Positions 26,593-35,720 of a stretch of DNA of 64,000 bases are shown here, in pieces. Within the stretch, counting starts at the first letter, position 1. Each line of letters starts with the position of its first letter. The DNA comes from Rhizobium indicum. Its GTDB lineage: Bacteria; Pseudomonadota; Alphaproteobacteria; Rhizobiales; Rhizobiaceae. Under the pieces are notes generated by a model. The model made no database searches. It saw nothing but the letters and a program-made list of their open reading frames with translations, and was not told where the DNA came from. Location of the stretch: NCBI RefSeq assembly GCF_005862305.2, contig NZ_CP054025.1:62001-126000 (forward strand), given 5' to 3'. The position numbers and the translations under genes were made by a program.

Positions 26593-28596
26593 ATGACTTC
26601 AGATCAACCGATCCGCTGGGGCATCATCGGCCCCGGCACCATCGCCCGCACCTTTGCAGACGGCGTCGCTCATTCGCGCACCGGCAGACTGGTGGCGATC
26701 GCCACCCGCAATCCTGCAAAGCCGGGTCTTGCCGAAAATTTCCCCGGCGCCCGCATCGTCGATGGTTACGAGGCGTTGCTCTCCGATAAGGAGATCGATG
26801 CGATCTATATCGCCGTCCCGCACACAGGCCATGCCGAATGGGCGATCAAAGCGGCACGTGCCGGCAAGCACATCCTGGTGGAAAAGCCGATCGCGCTGTC
26901 GGCCTACGATGCCGAAGCGGTTTACTACGAGGCGAAAAAAGCCGGCGTCTTTGCCGGGGAAGCTTTCATGTACCGCGTACATCCGCAGACGGAGAAGCTG
27001 GTCGAACTCGTCAAAAGCGGCGCCGTCGGCACCGTTCGCATCATCCGCTCGAGCTTCGGCTTCAACATGGGCAGCTATAAGCCGGAACACCGGCTTTTCG
27101 CCAACGACACCGCCGGTGGCGGCATTCTCGATGTCGGCGGTTATCCGGTCTCGATGGCCAGACTGATATCAGGCGCCGCGGAGGGCAAGGCCTTCCTCGA
27201 ACCGGAGAAGGTCTCGGGCGTCGCCCATCTCGGCCAAAGCGGCGTCGATGAATGGGCATCTGCCGTCCTCAAGTTCCCGAACGAAATCATCGCCGAAGTC
27301 TCCTGCTCGATCATGGCGCAGCAGGACAATGTGCTGCGCATCATCGGCTCGGAAGGCCGGATCGAGGTTCAGGACTTCTGGTTCGCCTCCGGTCACAAGG
27401 GCGGCGTCGGCAAGATCGAGATCTTCAAGGGCGGTAAACAGGAAACCGTCGAACTCAGGGAAGACCGCTGGCTCTATTCCTTCGAGGCGGATGCGGCCGG
27501 CGATGCCATCCGCGCCGGCAAGGCCGAATTCAGCTCTCCCGGCATGAGCTGGGCGGATTCGATCGGAAACCTGCGTGTACTCGACCAGTGGCGCGCCTCG
27601 GTCGGTCTTGAATACGGCGTGGAAAAAGCCAGCAAGCGCACGGTAAACATTGCCGGCGGCACGGTCGCGCGCGGCAACAGCGTTCCGCAGCGTCAGATTC
27701 CCGGCATTTCCAAGCCCGCCTCGGTGGTGACGCTGGGCTTCGAGTTCTTCCCGAATTTTGCCTCCGCCTCGCTGACGCTCGACGCCTTTTACGAAGCCGG
27801 CGGCAACGCCTTCGACACGGCCTATGTCTATGGCGGCGGCAAGACGGAGGCGATCTTCGGCGACTGGCACACGAGCCGCAAGGTGGCTCGCGAGGAGATC
27901 GTGCTGATCGGCAAGGGCGCCCATTCGCCGCTCTGCTATCCCGATATGATCGCAAAGCAGCTCGACCAGTCGCTTGCCCGGCTGAAGACCGACTATGTCG
28001 ACATCTATTTCATGCATCGCGACAATACCAGCGTGCCCGTCGGCGAGTTCGTCGATGCCATGGATACCGAGGTCAAACGCGGACGCATCCGCGGCATATT
28101 CGGTGGCTCGAACTGGACGCGGGCGCGCTTCGACGAGGCGATCGCCTATGCCGAAAAGACCGGCAAGACGGCGCCGGCAGCACTTTCCAACAACTTCTCG
28201 CTCGCCGAGATGCTCGATCCGATCTGGGCCGGCTGCGTTGCCGCTTCCGATGACGACTGGAAGAAATGGCTGAACGAGAAGCAGATCCCGAACTTCGCCT
28301 GGTCGAGCCAGGGCCGCGGCTTCTTTACCGACCGCGCCGGCCGCGACAAGCGGGACGACGAGGAGATCGTCCGGGTTTGGTATTCCGAGCGCAACTTCGG
28401 ACGCCGCGACCGCGCTATCGAGCTTGCCAACAAACTCGGCCGCAATCCGATCCACATCGCACTCGCCTATGTGATCGCCCAGCCTTTTCCGGTCATTCCA
28501 CTGATCGGGCCGCGCACCGTCGCCGAGTTGGAAGACAGTCTCTCGGCGCTCGACATCAAGCTCACACCCGATCAGGTGAAGTGGCTGGAAGGCTGA
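26593..28596 (+). CDS. Fused Gfo/Idh/MocA dehydrogenase - aldo/keto reductase
   Basis: A 667-residue two-domain oxidoreductase. Residues 1 to about 345 are a Gfo/Idh/MocA dehydrogenase with the nucleotide loop GIIGPGTIARTFA and the EKP motif LVEKPIAL. A linker near 350-380 leads to an aldo/keto reductase. Its catalytic tetrad is visible: Asp408 and Tyr413 in FDTAYVYG, Lys441 in LIGKGAH and His475 in FMHRDN. Both halves look intact, with no frameshift. The fusion could couple oxidation and reduction of one sugar with recycling of NAD(P)(H), as in epimerisation through a keto intermediate (inference). It closes an AraC-controlled sugar import operon, so the imported sugar is the likely substrate. 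Confidence 0.88.
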   Translation: MTSDQPIRWGIIGPGTIARTFADGVAHSRTGRLVAIATRNPAKPGLAENFPGARIVDGYEALLSDKEIDAIYIAVPHTGHAEWAIKAARAGKHILVEKPIALSAYDAEAVYYEAKKAGVFAGEAFMYRVHPQTEKLVELVKSGAVGTVRIIRSSFGFNMGSYKPEHRLFANDTAGGGILDVGGYPVSMARLISGAAEGKAFLEPEKVSGVAHLGQSGVDEWASAVLKFPNEIIAEVSCSIMAQQDNVLRIIGSEGRIEVQDFWFASGHKGGVGKIEIFKGGKQETVELREDRWLYSFEADAAGDAIRAGKAEFSSPGMSWADSIGNLRVLDQWRASVGLEYGVEKASKRTVNIAGGTVARGNSVPQRQIPGISKPASVVTLGFEFFPNFASASLTLDAFYEAGGNAFDTAYVYGGGKTEAIFGDWHTSRKVAREEIVLIGKGAHSPLCYPDMIAKQLDQSLARLKTDYVDIYFMHRDNTSVPVGEFVDAMDTEVKRGRIRGIFGGSNWTRARFDEAIAYAEKTGKTAPAALSNNFSLAEMLDPIWAGCVAASDDDWKKWLNEKQIPNFAWSSQGRGFFTDRAGRDKRDDEEIVRVWYSERNFGRRDRAIELANKLGRNPIHIALAYVIAQPFPVIPLIGPRTVAELEDSLSALDIKLTPDQVKWLEG

Positions 28597-28603
28597 AGCA
28601 ACA

Positions 28604-28639
28604 GCAAAGGGCGCGGTTTGAACCGCGCCCTTTGCTTTT
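28604..28639 (+). terminator. Strong terminator between the fusion gene and cydX
   Basis: Perfect 15-bp stem GCAAAGGGCGCGGTT / AACCGCGCCCTTTGC with a 2-nt loop, then TTTTC on the plus strand. It ends the sugar operon. It may also stop the convergent cyd transcript, although the minus strand has no U run after the stem. Confidence 0.9.
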
Positions 28640-28762
28640 CTACTTGCGCGGCTCGGAAGCTTTCTTCCTGGCCGCGTCGTCCATCAGCTCATACCACATG
28701 GCGTTGAGGACGGCGAAGGCTGCGGCCAGCGGTAGGCCGAGGATCCATGCAAAATACCACAT
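28640..28762 (-). CDS. cydX: Cytochrome bd oxidase small subunit CydX
   Basis: A 40-residue single-span membrane protein, MWYFAWILGLPLAAAFAVLN, followed by a short charged tail (MDDAARKKASEPRK). The MWYFAWILG opening is the hallmark of CydX/YbgT, a small subunit needed for stable cytochrome bd. The ATG follows GAGGGAGACCAAACG. It is the last gene of cydDCABX. Unusually for an operon, a 44-nt RPE-like palindrome separates it from cydB by about 100 nt, which could protect the upstream mRNA or lower cydX output. Confidence 0.92.
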   Translation of the reverse strand: MWYFAWILGLPLAAAFAVLNAMWYELMDDAARKKASEPRK

Positions 28763-28780
28763 CGTTTGGTCTCCCTCAGA

Positions 28781-28824
28781 GCAATTCCAGGAAAAGTGCG
28801 AAGCGGTTTCCCGTCCGGAATTGC
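28781..28824. repeat. Rhizobial palindromic element (RPE-like), copy 2
   Basis: A 44-nt palindrome with outer arms GCAATTCC / GGAATTGC and core GAAAAGTGCGAAGCGGTTT. Copy 1 at 4888-4931 has the same length and core but different, still complementary, outer arms. This one lies inside the cyd operon between cydB and cydX. Confidence 0.75.
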
Positions 28825-28862
28825 GTAAAAACAAAAGGTTAGAGCGGTTCTACTGAGTCGCT

Positions 28863-30017
28863 CTAGTAAGCGTGGCTATTTTCATCGGTGATGGACTTCT
28901 CATCGACCTTGCCCCACAGAACCTTGTAGACCCAGGCTGTGTAGGCGAAGATGATCGGCAGGAAGATCACCGTCACGACCAGCATGATGAACAGCGTCAT
29001 GTGGCTGGAGGATGCATCCCAGACCGTCAGGCTCGATCGCGGATCGAGCGAGGAGGGCAGGATGAACGGGAACATCGATAGGCCGACTGTCGAGATGATG
29101 CCAAAGATCGCGACCTTGCTGAAGAGCAGCGTCATGACCTCGCGCCTTGCCCGCATGGCAATGAAGGCCAGTGCCGCGCCGACGAAGCCGAGGACCGGCG
29201 CGATGATCATCCACGAATGGGCGGCATAATTGGTAAGCCACGCGCCTTTCTCCAGCGCCACGGTCTTCAACAGCGGATTGGAGGGGCCGATCGGGCTGAT
29301 ATCGCTGGTGATGCGATAGCCACCGACGCCGATCCACAGGAAGAGACCGCCGAGTGCGAAAAGCAGAATAACGGCAAGGGCGGCGATGCTGCCATAACGT
29401 CTGGCACGTTCGGCCACCGGGCCACTCGACTTCAACACCAGCCATGCCGCACCATGCATCGTCAGCATGGCTAGGGAAAGCAGGCCGCAGAGCAGCGCAT
29501 AGGGGTTGAGCAGGGCGAAGAACGAGCCCTCGTAGAAGATCCGCATATCGTCGGCAAAACGGAAGGGCACGCCCTGCAGCACATTGCCGACGGCAACGCC
29601 GAAGATCAGCGACGGCACGAAACCGCCGACGAACAGCGCCCAGTCCCAGCCGCTCCGCCAACTGGCGCTTTCCCGCTTCGACCGGTATTTGAAGCCGACC
29701 GGACGCAGGATGAGCGCGAAGAGGATCGCGAACATCGCCAGATAGAAGCCCGAGAAGGAGACCGCATAAAGCGGCGGCCAGGCGGCGAAGATGGCGCCGC
29801 CGCCGAGGATCAGCCAGACCTGATTACCCTCCCAGGTGGCGCCGACGGTGTTGATCGCCACGCGCCGTTCCGTATCGGTCCGGGCGACGAAAGGCAAAAG
29901 CGTGCCGACGCCGAGATCGAAGCCGCCCGTCGTCGCAAAGGCGATCAGCAGGACGCCGAGCAGTAGCCACCAGATGAGACGCAGGGTTTCATAGTCGATG
30001 AGTTGGTGAAGGATCAT
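28863..30017 (-). CDS. cydB: Cytochrome bd ubiquinol oxidase subunit II
   Basis: A 384-residue multi-span membrane protein, partner of CydA in the bd-type quinol oxidase, which reduces O2 to water at low oxygen tension without pumping protons. The N-terminus (MILHQLIDYETLRLIWWLLL), GGFDLGVGTLLPF and the invariant WEGNQVWLILGGGAIFAAWP are characteristic. Length agrees with the family. It starts 6 nt after the cydA stop. Confidence 0.96.
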   Translation of the reverse strand: MILHQLIDYETLRLIWWLLLGVLLIAFATTGGFDLGVGTLLPFVARTDTERRVAINTVGATWEGNQVWLILGGGAIFAAWPPLYAVSFSGFYLAMFAILFALILRPVGFKYRSKRESASWRSGWDWALFVGGFVPSLIFGVAVGNVLQGVPFRFADDMRIFYEGSFFALLNPYALLCGLLSLAMLTMHGAAWLVLKSSGPVAERARRYGSIAALAVILLFALGGLFLWIGVGGYRITSDISPIGPSNPLLKTVALEKGAWLTNYAAHSWMIIAPVLGFVGAALAFIAMRARREVMTLLFSKVAIFGIISTVGLSMFPFILPSSLDPRSSLTVWDASSSHMTLFIMLVVTVIFLPIIFAYTAWVYKVLWGKVDEKSITDENSHAY

Positions 30018-30023
30018 GGCAAG

Positions 30024-31604
30024 TCACTCCGCGGCCGGGACGAGGGTTTCGGAAATCAGAATCGCTTCCGGCTCGTCGTCCGGCTCCGGTCCTTGCTTGA
30101 TCGCCTTGATCATCAGGCCCATCTCGATGACGATCAGAACGGTATAAAGTGCGCCAAAACCGATAATGGTCAGAAGCACAGTGCCGGCGCCGAGGCTGGA
30201 GACGGCGGCTGCCGTCGGCAGCACGCCTTCGATCACCCAGGGCTGGCGGCCGAACTCGGCGACGACCCAGCCGAGTTCGATGGCAACCCAGGGCAGGGGG
30301 ATCGCCAGCACGGCAATTCTGAGAAGCAGCGGATATTTGTCGAGATGGCGGCGCGCCGACAGCCAGAAGAAGGTGGCGGTCAGCAGGATGAAGAAGATAC
30401 CGAGGCCGACCATTATGCGGAAGGACCAGAAGAGCGTCGGCACGTGCGGGATGGTATCACGCGCAGCCTGAACGATCTGCTCCTCGGTCGCCTGGCGCGG
30501 ATCGTCGACATAGCGCTTCAGAAGAAGAGCGTAACCGAGATCATGGCCGAGATCCTCGAAGGAGGTGCGCACTTCCTGCGCAACCTGACCCTGTGCCGGT
30601 ACTGCGCGGATCTGCATCAGCGCGTCGTAAGCCTTGATACCGTCGCGGATCCGGGTTTCGGCCTGCTGTTCGAGCTTGTCGATGCCGGGGATTTCGGTCG
30701 TCAGCGACCGCGTGCCGATCAGACCCATGACCCAGGGAATGTGTACGGCAAAATGCGTCTCGCGCGCCTCCTGGTCGGGGAAACCGAAGGCGGTGAAGGC
30801 CGCCGGAGCGGGTTCCGTCTTCCACATGCCCTCGATTGCCGCGAGCTTCATCTTCTGGTTCTCGGTCGCGAGATAACCGCTTTCGTCGCCGAGCACGACG
30901 ACGGAGAGTGCCGAGGCGAGGCCGAAGGAGGCCGCGACCGTCATCGAGCGCTTCGCAAGCTCGATATGCCGGCCCTTGAGGATATACCAGGCGGAAACGC
31001 CGAGCACGAAGATCGAGGCGCAGACGTAACCGGCCGACACAGTGTGGACGAATTTCGCCTGGGCCACCGGATTGAAGACCACGTCGAAGAAGCTTGTGAT
31101 CTCCATGCGCATCGTCTGCGGATTGAGCGCCGATCCCACCGGGTTCTGCATCCAGCCATTGGCGATCAGGATCCAGAGCGCGGAAAAATTCGAGCCGAGT
31201 GCCACCGCCCAGGTGGCGACGAGATGGCCGACCTTCGACAGCTTGTCCCAGCCGAAGAAGAACAGCCCGACGAAGGTCGCCTCCAGGAAGAAGGCCATCA
31301 GACCTTCGATCGCCAGCGGCGCGCCGAAGATGTCGCCGACATAATAGCTGTAATAGCTCCAGTTCATGCCGAACTGGAATTCCATGACGATGCCGGTGGC
31401 GACGCCGAGCACGAAGTTGATGCCGAACAGCGTGCCCCAGAATTTGGTCATCTGCCGCCAGATCTGCCGGCCGGTCATGACATAGACGGTTTCCATGATC
31501 GCCAAGAGCACGGACAAGCCGAGCGTCAAGGGCACGAACAGGAAGTGGTAAAGCGCCGTCAGTGCGAATTGGAAGCGCGATAACGCGACGATATCTAGTT
31601 CCAT
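30024..31604 (-). CDS. cydA: Cytochrome bd ubiquinol oxidase subunit I
   Basis: A 526-residue haem-bearing subunit. The conserved His in ALYHFLFVPLTLG (residue 19 here) ligates haem, and the GRQPWVIEGVLPT block typical of CydA follows the quinol-binding loop. It begins MELDIVALSRFQFALTAL with GGGAGAAAG upstream. The loop between these motifs is of moderate length, fitting proteobacterial bd oxidases. It lies 77 nt downstream of cydC in a regulator-cydDCABX operon. Confidence 0.96.
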   Translation of the reverse strand: MELDIVALSRFQFALTALYHFLFVPLTLGLSVLLAIMETVYVMTGRQIWRQMTKFWGTLFGINFVLGVATGIVMEFQFGMNWSYYSYYVGDIFGAPLAIEGLMAFFLEATFVGLFFFGWDKLSKVGHLVATWAVALGSNFSALWILIANGWMQNPVGSALNPQTMRMEITSFFDVVFNPVAQAKFVHTVSAGYVCASIFVLGVSAWYILKGRHIELAKRSMTVAASFGLASALSVVVLGDESGYLATENQKMKLAAIEGMWKTEPAPAAFTAFGFPDQEARETHFAVHIPWVMGLIGTRSLTTEIPGIDKLEQQAETRIRDGIKAYDALMQIRAVPAQGQVAQEVRTSFEDLGHDLGYALLLKRYVDDPRQATEEQIVQAARDTIPHVPTLFWSFRIMVGLGIFFILLTATFFWLSARRHLDKYPLLLRIAVLAIPLPWVAIELGWVVAEFGRQPWVIEGVLPTAAAVSSLGAGTVLLTIIGFGALYTVLIVIEMGLMIKAIKQGPEPDDEPEAILISETLVPAAE

Positions 31605-31681
31605 TGTCTTTCTCCCACGGTCCCACGGGGTACAAGGCGTTCCTCAGCACCGGCTGGCGCGTGAGGGTATGCAATCTTGCT

Positions 31682-33373
31682 CTAGTCCGGCCGAAGCCGG
31701 TCGAGCGCCTTTTCGAACGCCGCCTCTCCGCGGCGCGAAATTTCTGTGATGCGACCGCCGTTGATGACGGCGATGCGGTCTGCGATCGCCGCCTCCCGGC
31801 GGATATGCGTGGCAATCACCAGTGAGCGGCCCGCCGCCATTACCGACAGCCGGCAGAGCACGTCGCGGGCGGTGACGCCGTCGAGACCCTCTGTCGGCTC
31901 ATCGAGCAGCCAGAGTGGCGTGTCGCGCAGGAAGAGCCGGGCAAGCGCCAGCCGGCGCGATTGGCCGCCCGAGAGGCCGAGCCCGCCTTCGCCAAGCGGC
32001 GTATCGATCCCCCGCTGCATGGCCTCGATATCGGCAAGCAGGCCGGCGGCGGCGAGCGCTTCGCGAAGACGGGCCTCGTTCGCATCCGGGTTTGCAAGAA
32101 GCAGGTTGCCGCGCAGGCTGTCCTCGAAGAGCTCCGTTCGTTGCGTCAGCAGGGTTGCTGTCATCGCGGTAACGCTTCCCGTCCTTGCCGGTAATTCGCC
32201 GGAAAGCAGGGCAAGCAGGCTCGACTTGCCGGCGCCGCTGCTGCCGATGACGGCCAGTCGTTCACCCTGTTGAAGCGCTAGTTCAATATCCTCGAGCGCC
32301 GGCACGGCGGAGTTTTCATGGAAGGCTGACACTTTCACCAGCGAAAAGGCGTATCCCGGCAACGGCGCCGCCAATGGTTCGGGTGCCGCCGCGACGGCAA
32401 GCCGCGGCGCGATGCGCCTTGCCGCAAGCAGCGTCCGGCCGAGTTCCAGGGCGCCACGGCGCAGCGCTGCGAAGGGTTCGACTGCCGCAAAGGCGACGAG
32501 CAGGCCGAGTGCGGCGACAGGGGCGGTGATCGCCTTCGTTTCCGCAAGTGCTGCGACGGCGAGCAGCGAAGCCGTCAGCAGCAAGGTCGAGGCGAGGCCG
32601 AAGCCGAATGTCAGGACGGTTTCGACGCGGTTCAGCCGATTGTCGGCGCGGGCGGCGTAATGGTCCGCCGCGGCAATCGCCTCCCTCTGCGCGGCAAGCC
32701 GGCCGACCATCAGCAGATCGGTCTGGCCGGCGACGAGATCGATCGTTCGCGACCGCAGCGCCTCGATGCCATGGGCGCGTCTGCGGGCATGTTTGCGCGC
32801 CGCCCGCCCGGCGATGACAGGCAGGCCGAGGCCGGCACTGGCGAGAAAAAGGCCGAAGCACAGGCCGAACACGGGATGCATCAGCCCCAGCACCACGCTT
32901 GCCGCCAGTGCTGCACCGATCGCCACCGCAGCCGGCACGAGGATGCGCAGGTAGAGGGAATCGAGCGCATCGATATCGGCCGTCAGCCGGAAGAGCAGCC
33001 GTGCGGGACGGTGCGCCAGCGCACGGGCAGCACCCGGTTCGGCAAAGCCGCGAAACAGCCTTTCGCGCAAGGCGGCGAGCACGCCGAGCGTTGCGTCATG
33101 GGTCGCAAGCCTTTCGCCATAGCGCGCGGCCGTACGGACGATGGCGAGCAGGCGGATGCCGGCGGACGGCGCAAAGACGTCGAAGGTGACGGCGGCAGCG
33201 GCCGAAAGGCCGGCGAGTGAGGTGGCGGTGATGAACCAGCCGGACAGGCCGAGCAGGGCGATGCCGGCGGTCACCGTCGCCGCCGAAAGTGCTGCGCCGA
33301 GCAGCAGCGCACGCCGGCGCTCGGCAAGGAACAGGCGCAGGATCGGCTTGAGGTCTGCAGCAGATCCGTTCAT
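31682..33373 (-). CDS. cydC: Cysteine/glutathione ABC exporter subunit CydC
   Basis: A 563-residue half-transporter with an N-terminal six-span membrane domain and a C-terminal ATPase. Walker A is GSSGAGKSS, the signature LSGGQSRR and Walker B LWLLDEPTEGLD. With CydD it exports reduced thiols to the periplasm for cytochrome bd assembly. The start is MNGSAADLKPILRLF, overlapping the cydD stop by 4 nt. A longer same-frame start that would reach into cydD is out of register with family length and is rejected. Confidence 0.93.
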   Translation of the reverse strand: MNGSAADLKPILRLFLAERRRALLLGAALSAATVTAGIALLGLSGWFITATSLAGLSAAAAVTFDVFAPSAGIRLLAIVRTAARYGERLATHDATLGVLAALRERLFRGFAEPGAARALAHRPARLLFRLTADIDALDSLYLRILVPAAVAIGAALAASVVLGLMHPVFGLCFGLFLASAGLGLPVIAGRAARKHARRRAHGIEALRSRTIDLVAGQTDLLMVGRLAAQREAIAAADHYAARADNRLNRVETVLTFGFGLASTLLLTASLLAVAALAETKAITAPVAALGLLVAFAAVEPFAALRRGALELGRTLLAARRIAPRLAVAAAPEPLAAPLPGYAFSLVKVSAFHENSAVPALEDIELALQQGERLAVIGSSGAGKSSLLALLSGELPARTGSVTAMTATLLTQRTELFEDSLRGNLLLANPDANEARLREALAAAGLLADIEAMQRGIDTPLGEGGLGLSGGQSRRLALARLFLRDTPLWLLDEPTEGLDGVTARDVLCRLSVMAAGRSLVIATHIRREAAIADRIAVINGGRITEISRRGEAAFEKALDRLRPD

Positions 33374-35115
33374 TCGGCGGCCTCCCTCATAACGATGTCG
33401 GCATCGACGCGCATGGCGCGATGCATGCGGGCGGCAAGCAGCGGATCGTGGGTCGCAACAATAAGGGTGCGGCCCCTGGAGAGCGAAAGCAGGCTCTCGG
33501 TAACCTCGGCGGCGGTGGCGGCGTCGAGATGCGCGGTCGGCTCGTCGGCCAGGATGATCCGGAGATGCGGATTGCAGGCCGCCCGCGCGATCGCCAGCCG
33601 CAGCGCCTCGCCGCCGGAAAGCCCGATCCCGCCTTCGCCGAGCGGCCGGTTGCCATAAGCGGCGGCGACTTTTCCGAGCCTGGCGGCGTCGAGCGCATCC
33701 GTCACGTCGCCGCGCAGAATACCGGGCCTGCCGAGCGCGATATTGCCGGCGATGGTGCCCGCGAAAATATGCGGTCTCTGACCGATCCATGCCATGCTGG
33801 CGCGCAAGGCAGCTGCGGTGTCATCCGCAAGTTCGATGCCGTCGATGATGATGCGGCCGCCGGTGCAAGGCGCCAGTCCTGAGATCAGCGAAAGAAGCGT
33901 CGACTTGCCGGAACCGCTGGCGCCGAGAAGCGCCAGATGTTCGCCGGCCGCGATATCGAGGTTGAGACCGTCAAGGATCAACGGCTCGGCGGCGTTGTAG
34001 CGGAAATCAACATCCTCAAGTCGGATGGCCGGCGCTTCGACGACGGCAGATACCGCTGGCGCAACGTCGGCTGCTCCTTGGATGGACAGCCCGCCGGCAG
34101 CGAGTGAGTCCAGGGCTTTCAGCGCCGCTTCGCCGGCCGCCCGGTCATGCCAGACGGCCGAGAGTTCGCGCAGCGGTTCGAAGAAGGCCGGTGCAAGCAG
34201 CAGGATGAACATTCCCTCGGTCAGGTCGAGTCGGCCTACCCAAGTGCCGAAGCGAATTTCGCCGAGCAGGCTGAAGCCGACATAGACGGCAATCATCGCC
34301 ACGCCGAGTGCGGCGAAAAGCTCGAGCACCGCCGACGACAGAAAGGCGATCTTCAGCACCGCCATGGTGCGCGTACGCAGCGACTCCGCCTCCGACCGCA
34401 GGCGTAGCGCCGTTGCATCGACTGCGTCGAGCGCACGTATTGTCGCCAGTCCGCGCAGCCGATCGAGCAAGAAGCCATTGAGGCCGCCGGTCGCGACGAG
34501 TTGCCTTTCGCTGGCCGCCTGAGCACGCCAGCCGATCAGCGCCATGAAAATCGGGATCAGCGGCGCGGCGAACAGCAGAACCAGAGCGGCGATCCAGGAG
34601 ACCGGAAGGATGAAGGCAAGGATGACGAGCGGCACGAGGCTCGCCTTCATCCGCGCCGGCTGGAAACGGGCGAGATAAGGCACGATCAGTTCGGCCTGTT
34701 CGCCAATGACACTTGCGGCTTTGCCGGAGGCAGGCCGGCCGCGATCGACCGGCGATGACATGGATATTGCCGCGACGGCGATCTGGCGCCTGCGGCTGAG
34801 TTCGGCACGGGCGGCTTGAAAAGCCAGGCGGCCGCCGGCCGCGTCGAGACAGCTTCTTGCAAATCCGAGGGCGAGGATGCCGAGGGCTGGCCAGAGAACG
34901 TCACGCAATCCGCCGCCATCGGCGATCCGGCCGACCGAGACGGCGAGCAATGCGGCCTGCGGGATCCAGACGGCAGCGGCCAGCGCCTGCAGTATCGCCG
35001 CTCTGCGCAGTCCGCCTTTCGCATCATCTGGGCGGGTGACAGGCGAGACTGTATCGCCGTCCAGCAACGGCTCGGCCTCTTGTCCGTCCTTCGCGTCGAA
35101 GAAAGCAGTGCCCAT
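33370..35115 (-). CDS. cydD: Cysteine/glutathione ABC exporter subunit CydD
   Basis: A 581-residue half-transporter, partner of CydC. Six hydrophobic segments precede the ATPase domain with Walker A GASGSGKST, signature LSGGEALRLA and Walker B IILADEPTAHLD. The N-terminal 40 residues (MGTAFFDAKDGQEAEPLLDG) are a hydrophilic leader. It starts 4 nt after the regulator stop, and the order cydD-cydC-cydA-cydB is the usual alphaproteobacterial one. Confidence 0.93.
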   Translation of the reverse strand: MGTAFFDAKDGQEAEPLLDGDTVSPVTRPDDAKGGLRRAAILQALAAAVWIPQAALLAVSVGRIADGGGLRDVLWPALGILALGFARSCLDAAGGRLAFQAARAELSRRRQIAVAAISMSSPVDRGRPASGKAASVIGEQAELIVPYLARFQPARMKASLVPLVILAFILPVSWIAALVLLFAAPLIPIFMALIGWRAQAASERQLVATGGLNGFLLDRLRGLATIRALDAVDATALRLRSEAESLRTRTMAVLKIAFLSSAVLELFAALGVAMIAVYVGFSLLGEIRFGTWVGRLDLTEGMFILLLAPAFFEPLRELSAVWHDRAAGEAALKALDSLAAGGLSIQGAADVAPAVSAVVEAPAIRLEDVDFRYNAAEPLILDGLNLDIAAGEHLALLGASGSGKSTLLSLISGLAPCTGGRIIIDGIELADDTAAALRASMAWIGQRPHIFAGTIAGNIALGRPGILRGDVTDALDAARLGKVAAAYGNRPLGEGGIGLSGGEALRLAIARAACNPHLRIILADEPTAHLDAATAAEVTESLLSLSRGRTLIVATHDPLLAARMHRAMRVDADIVMREAAE

Positions 35116-35119
35116 GGCG

Positions 35120-35698
35120 CTAACTCTTGTTCGCAGGATTTGGCCGGCGGCTGCGGCCGAGCGAAACGACCCGGTCTTTAGCCTCCAGAAGCTTGGTCAC
35201 TTTCGCGCCCAGCGAGAGTAACGTTGCGAGCCTTTCTGTTTCAAGTTGTTTTACGTCTTCATACCAATGCGTCAGCTGCTCGATCAGCGTGTGCATCTCG
35301 CTCATGCGTTGCTGCGCATGCCGCTCGGCGTCGCTGGCCGGCCGCTGCATTAGGATCTCTCGCAGAACCGACAGCGTCGGATCGACTTCGCGCTTCTTTC
35401 GCTCCTCGGCAAGCGTCCTCAATATGTGCCAAACATCGTCCGGGGTGGTGAAGAAATCGCGGCGATCGTCCGGCTTGTGTTTCAGGATAACAAGGTTCCA
35501 GGCCTGCAATTCGCGCAGGCTCATCGACACATTGGAGCGCGAGATGCCGAGCGACTCGGCGATCTCCTCGGCGCAGACCGGCGCGGGCGAGACGAAGAGC
35601 AGGGCATAGATCTGGCCAACCGTGCGGTTGATCCCCCAGCGCGAGCCCATTTCGCCGAAGTGGAGAACGAAGGACTGGACGAGAGGCGGAAGGTTCAT
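35120..35698 (-). CDS. GbsR/MarR-family transcriptional regulator
   Basis: A 192-residue winged-helix regulator. It opens MNLPPLVQSFVLHFGEMGSR, and the DNA-recognition region AEEIAESLGISRSNVSMSLR is followed by a wing (KHKPDDRRDFFTT) and a coiled C-terminal segment, as in GbsR-type proteins. I set the start at MNLPPL: an upstream extension would run across a perfect palindrome and a promoter. It is the first gene of the cyd operon, so it probably controls its own and cyd transcription through the palindrome at 35721-35740. The inducing signal is unknown. Confidence 0.82.
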   Translation of the reverse strand: MNLPPLVQSFVLHFGEMGSRWGINRTVGQIYALLFVSPAPVCAEEIAESLGISRSNVSMSLRELQAWNLVILKHKPDDRRDFFTTPDDVWHILRTLAEERKKREVDPTLSVLREILMQRPASDAERHAQQRMSEMHTLIEQLTHWYEDVKQLETERLATLLSLGAKVTKLLEAKDRVVSLGRSRRPNPANKS

Positions 35699-35720
35699 GG
35701 TCGTTTCCGTTGCATCTGTG

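Noticed and set aside
30003..31583. A 526-codon plus-strand frame covering cydA
   Set aside because: Exact antisense of cydA; the translation is charged low-complexity with no membrane spans.
33374..33790. Extending CydC upstream to a 702-residue protein
   Set aside because: The extra 139 residues would be read out of frame through cydD's conserved ATPase motifs; family length and the 4-nt overlap support the start at 33373.
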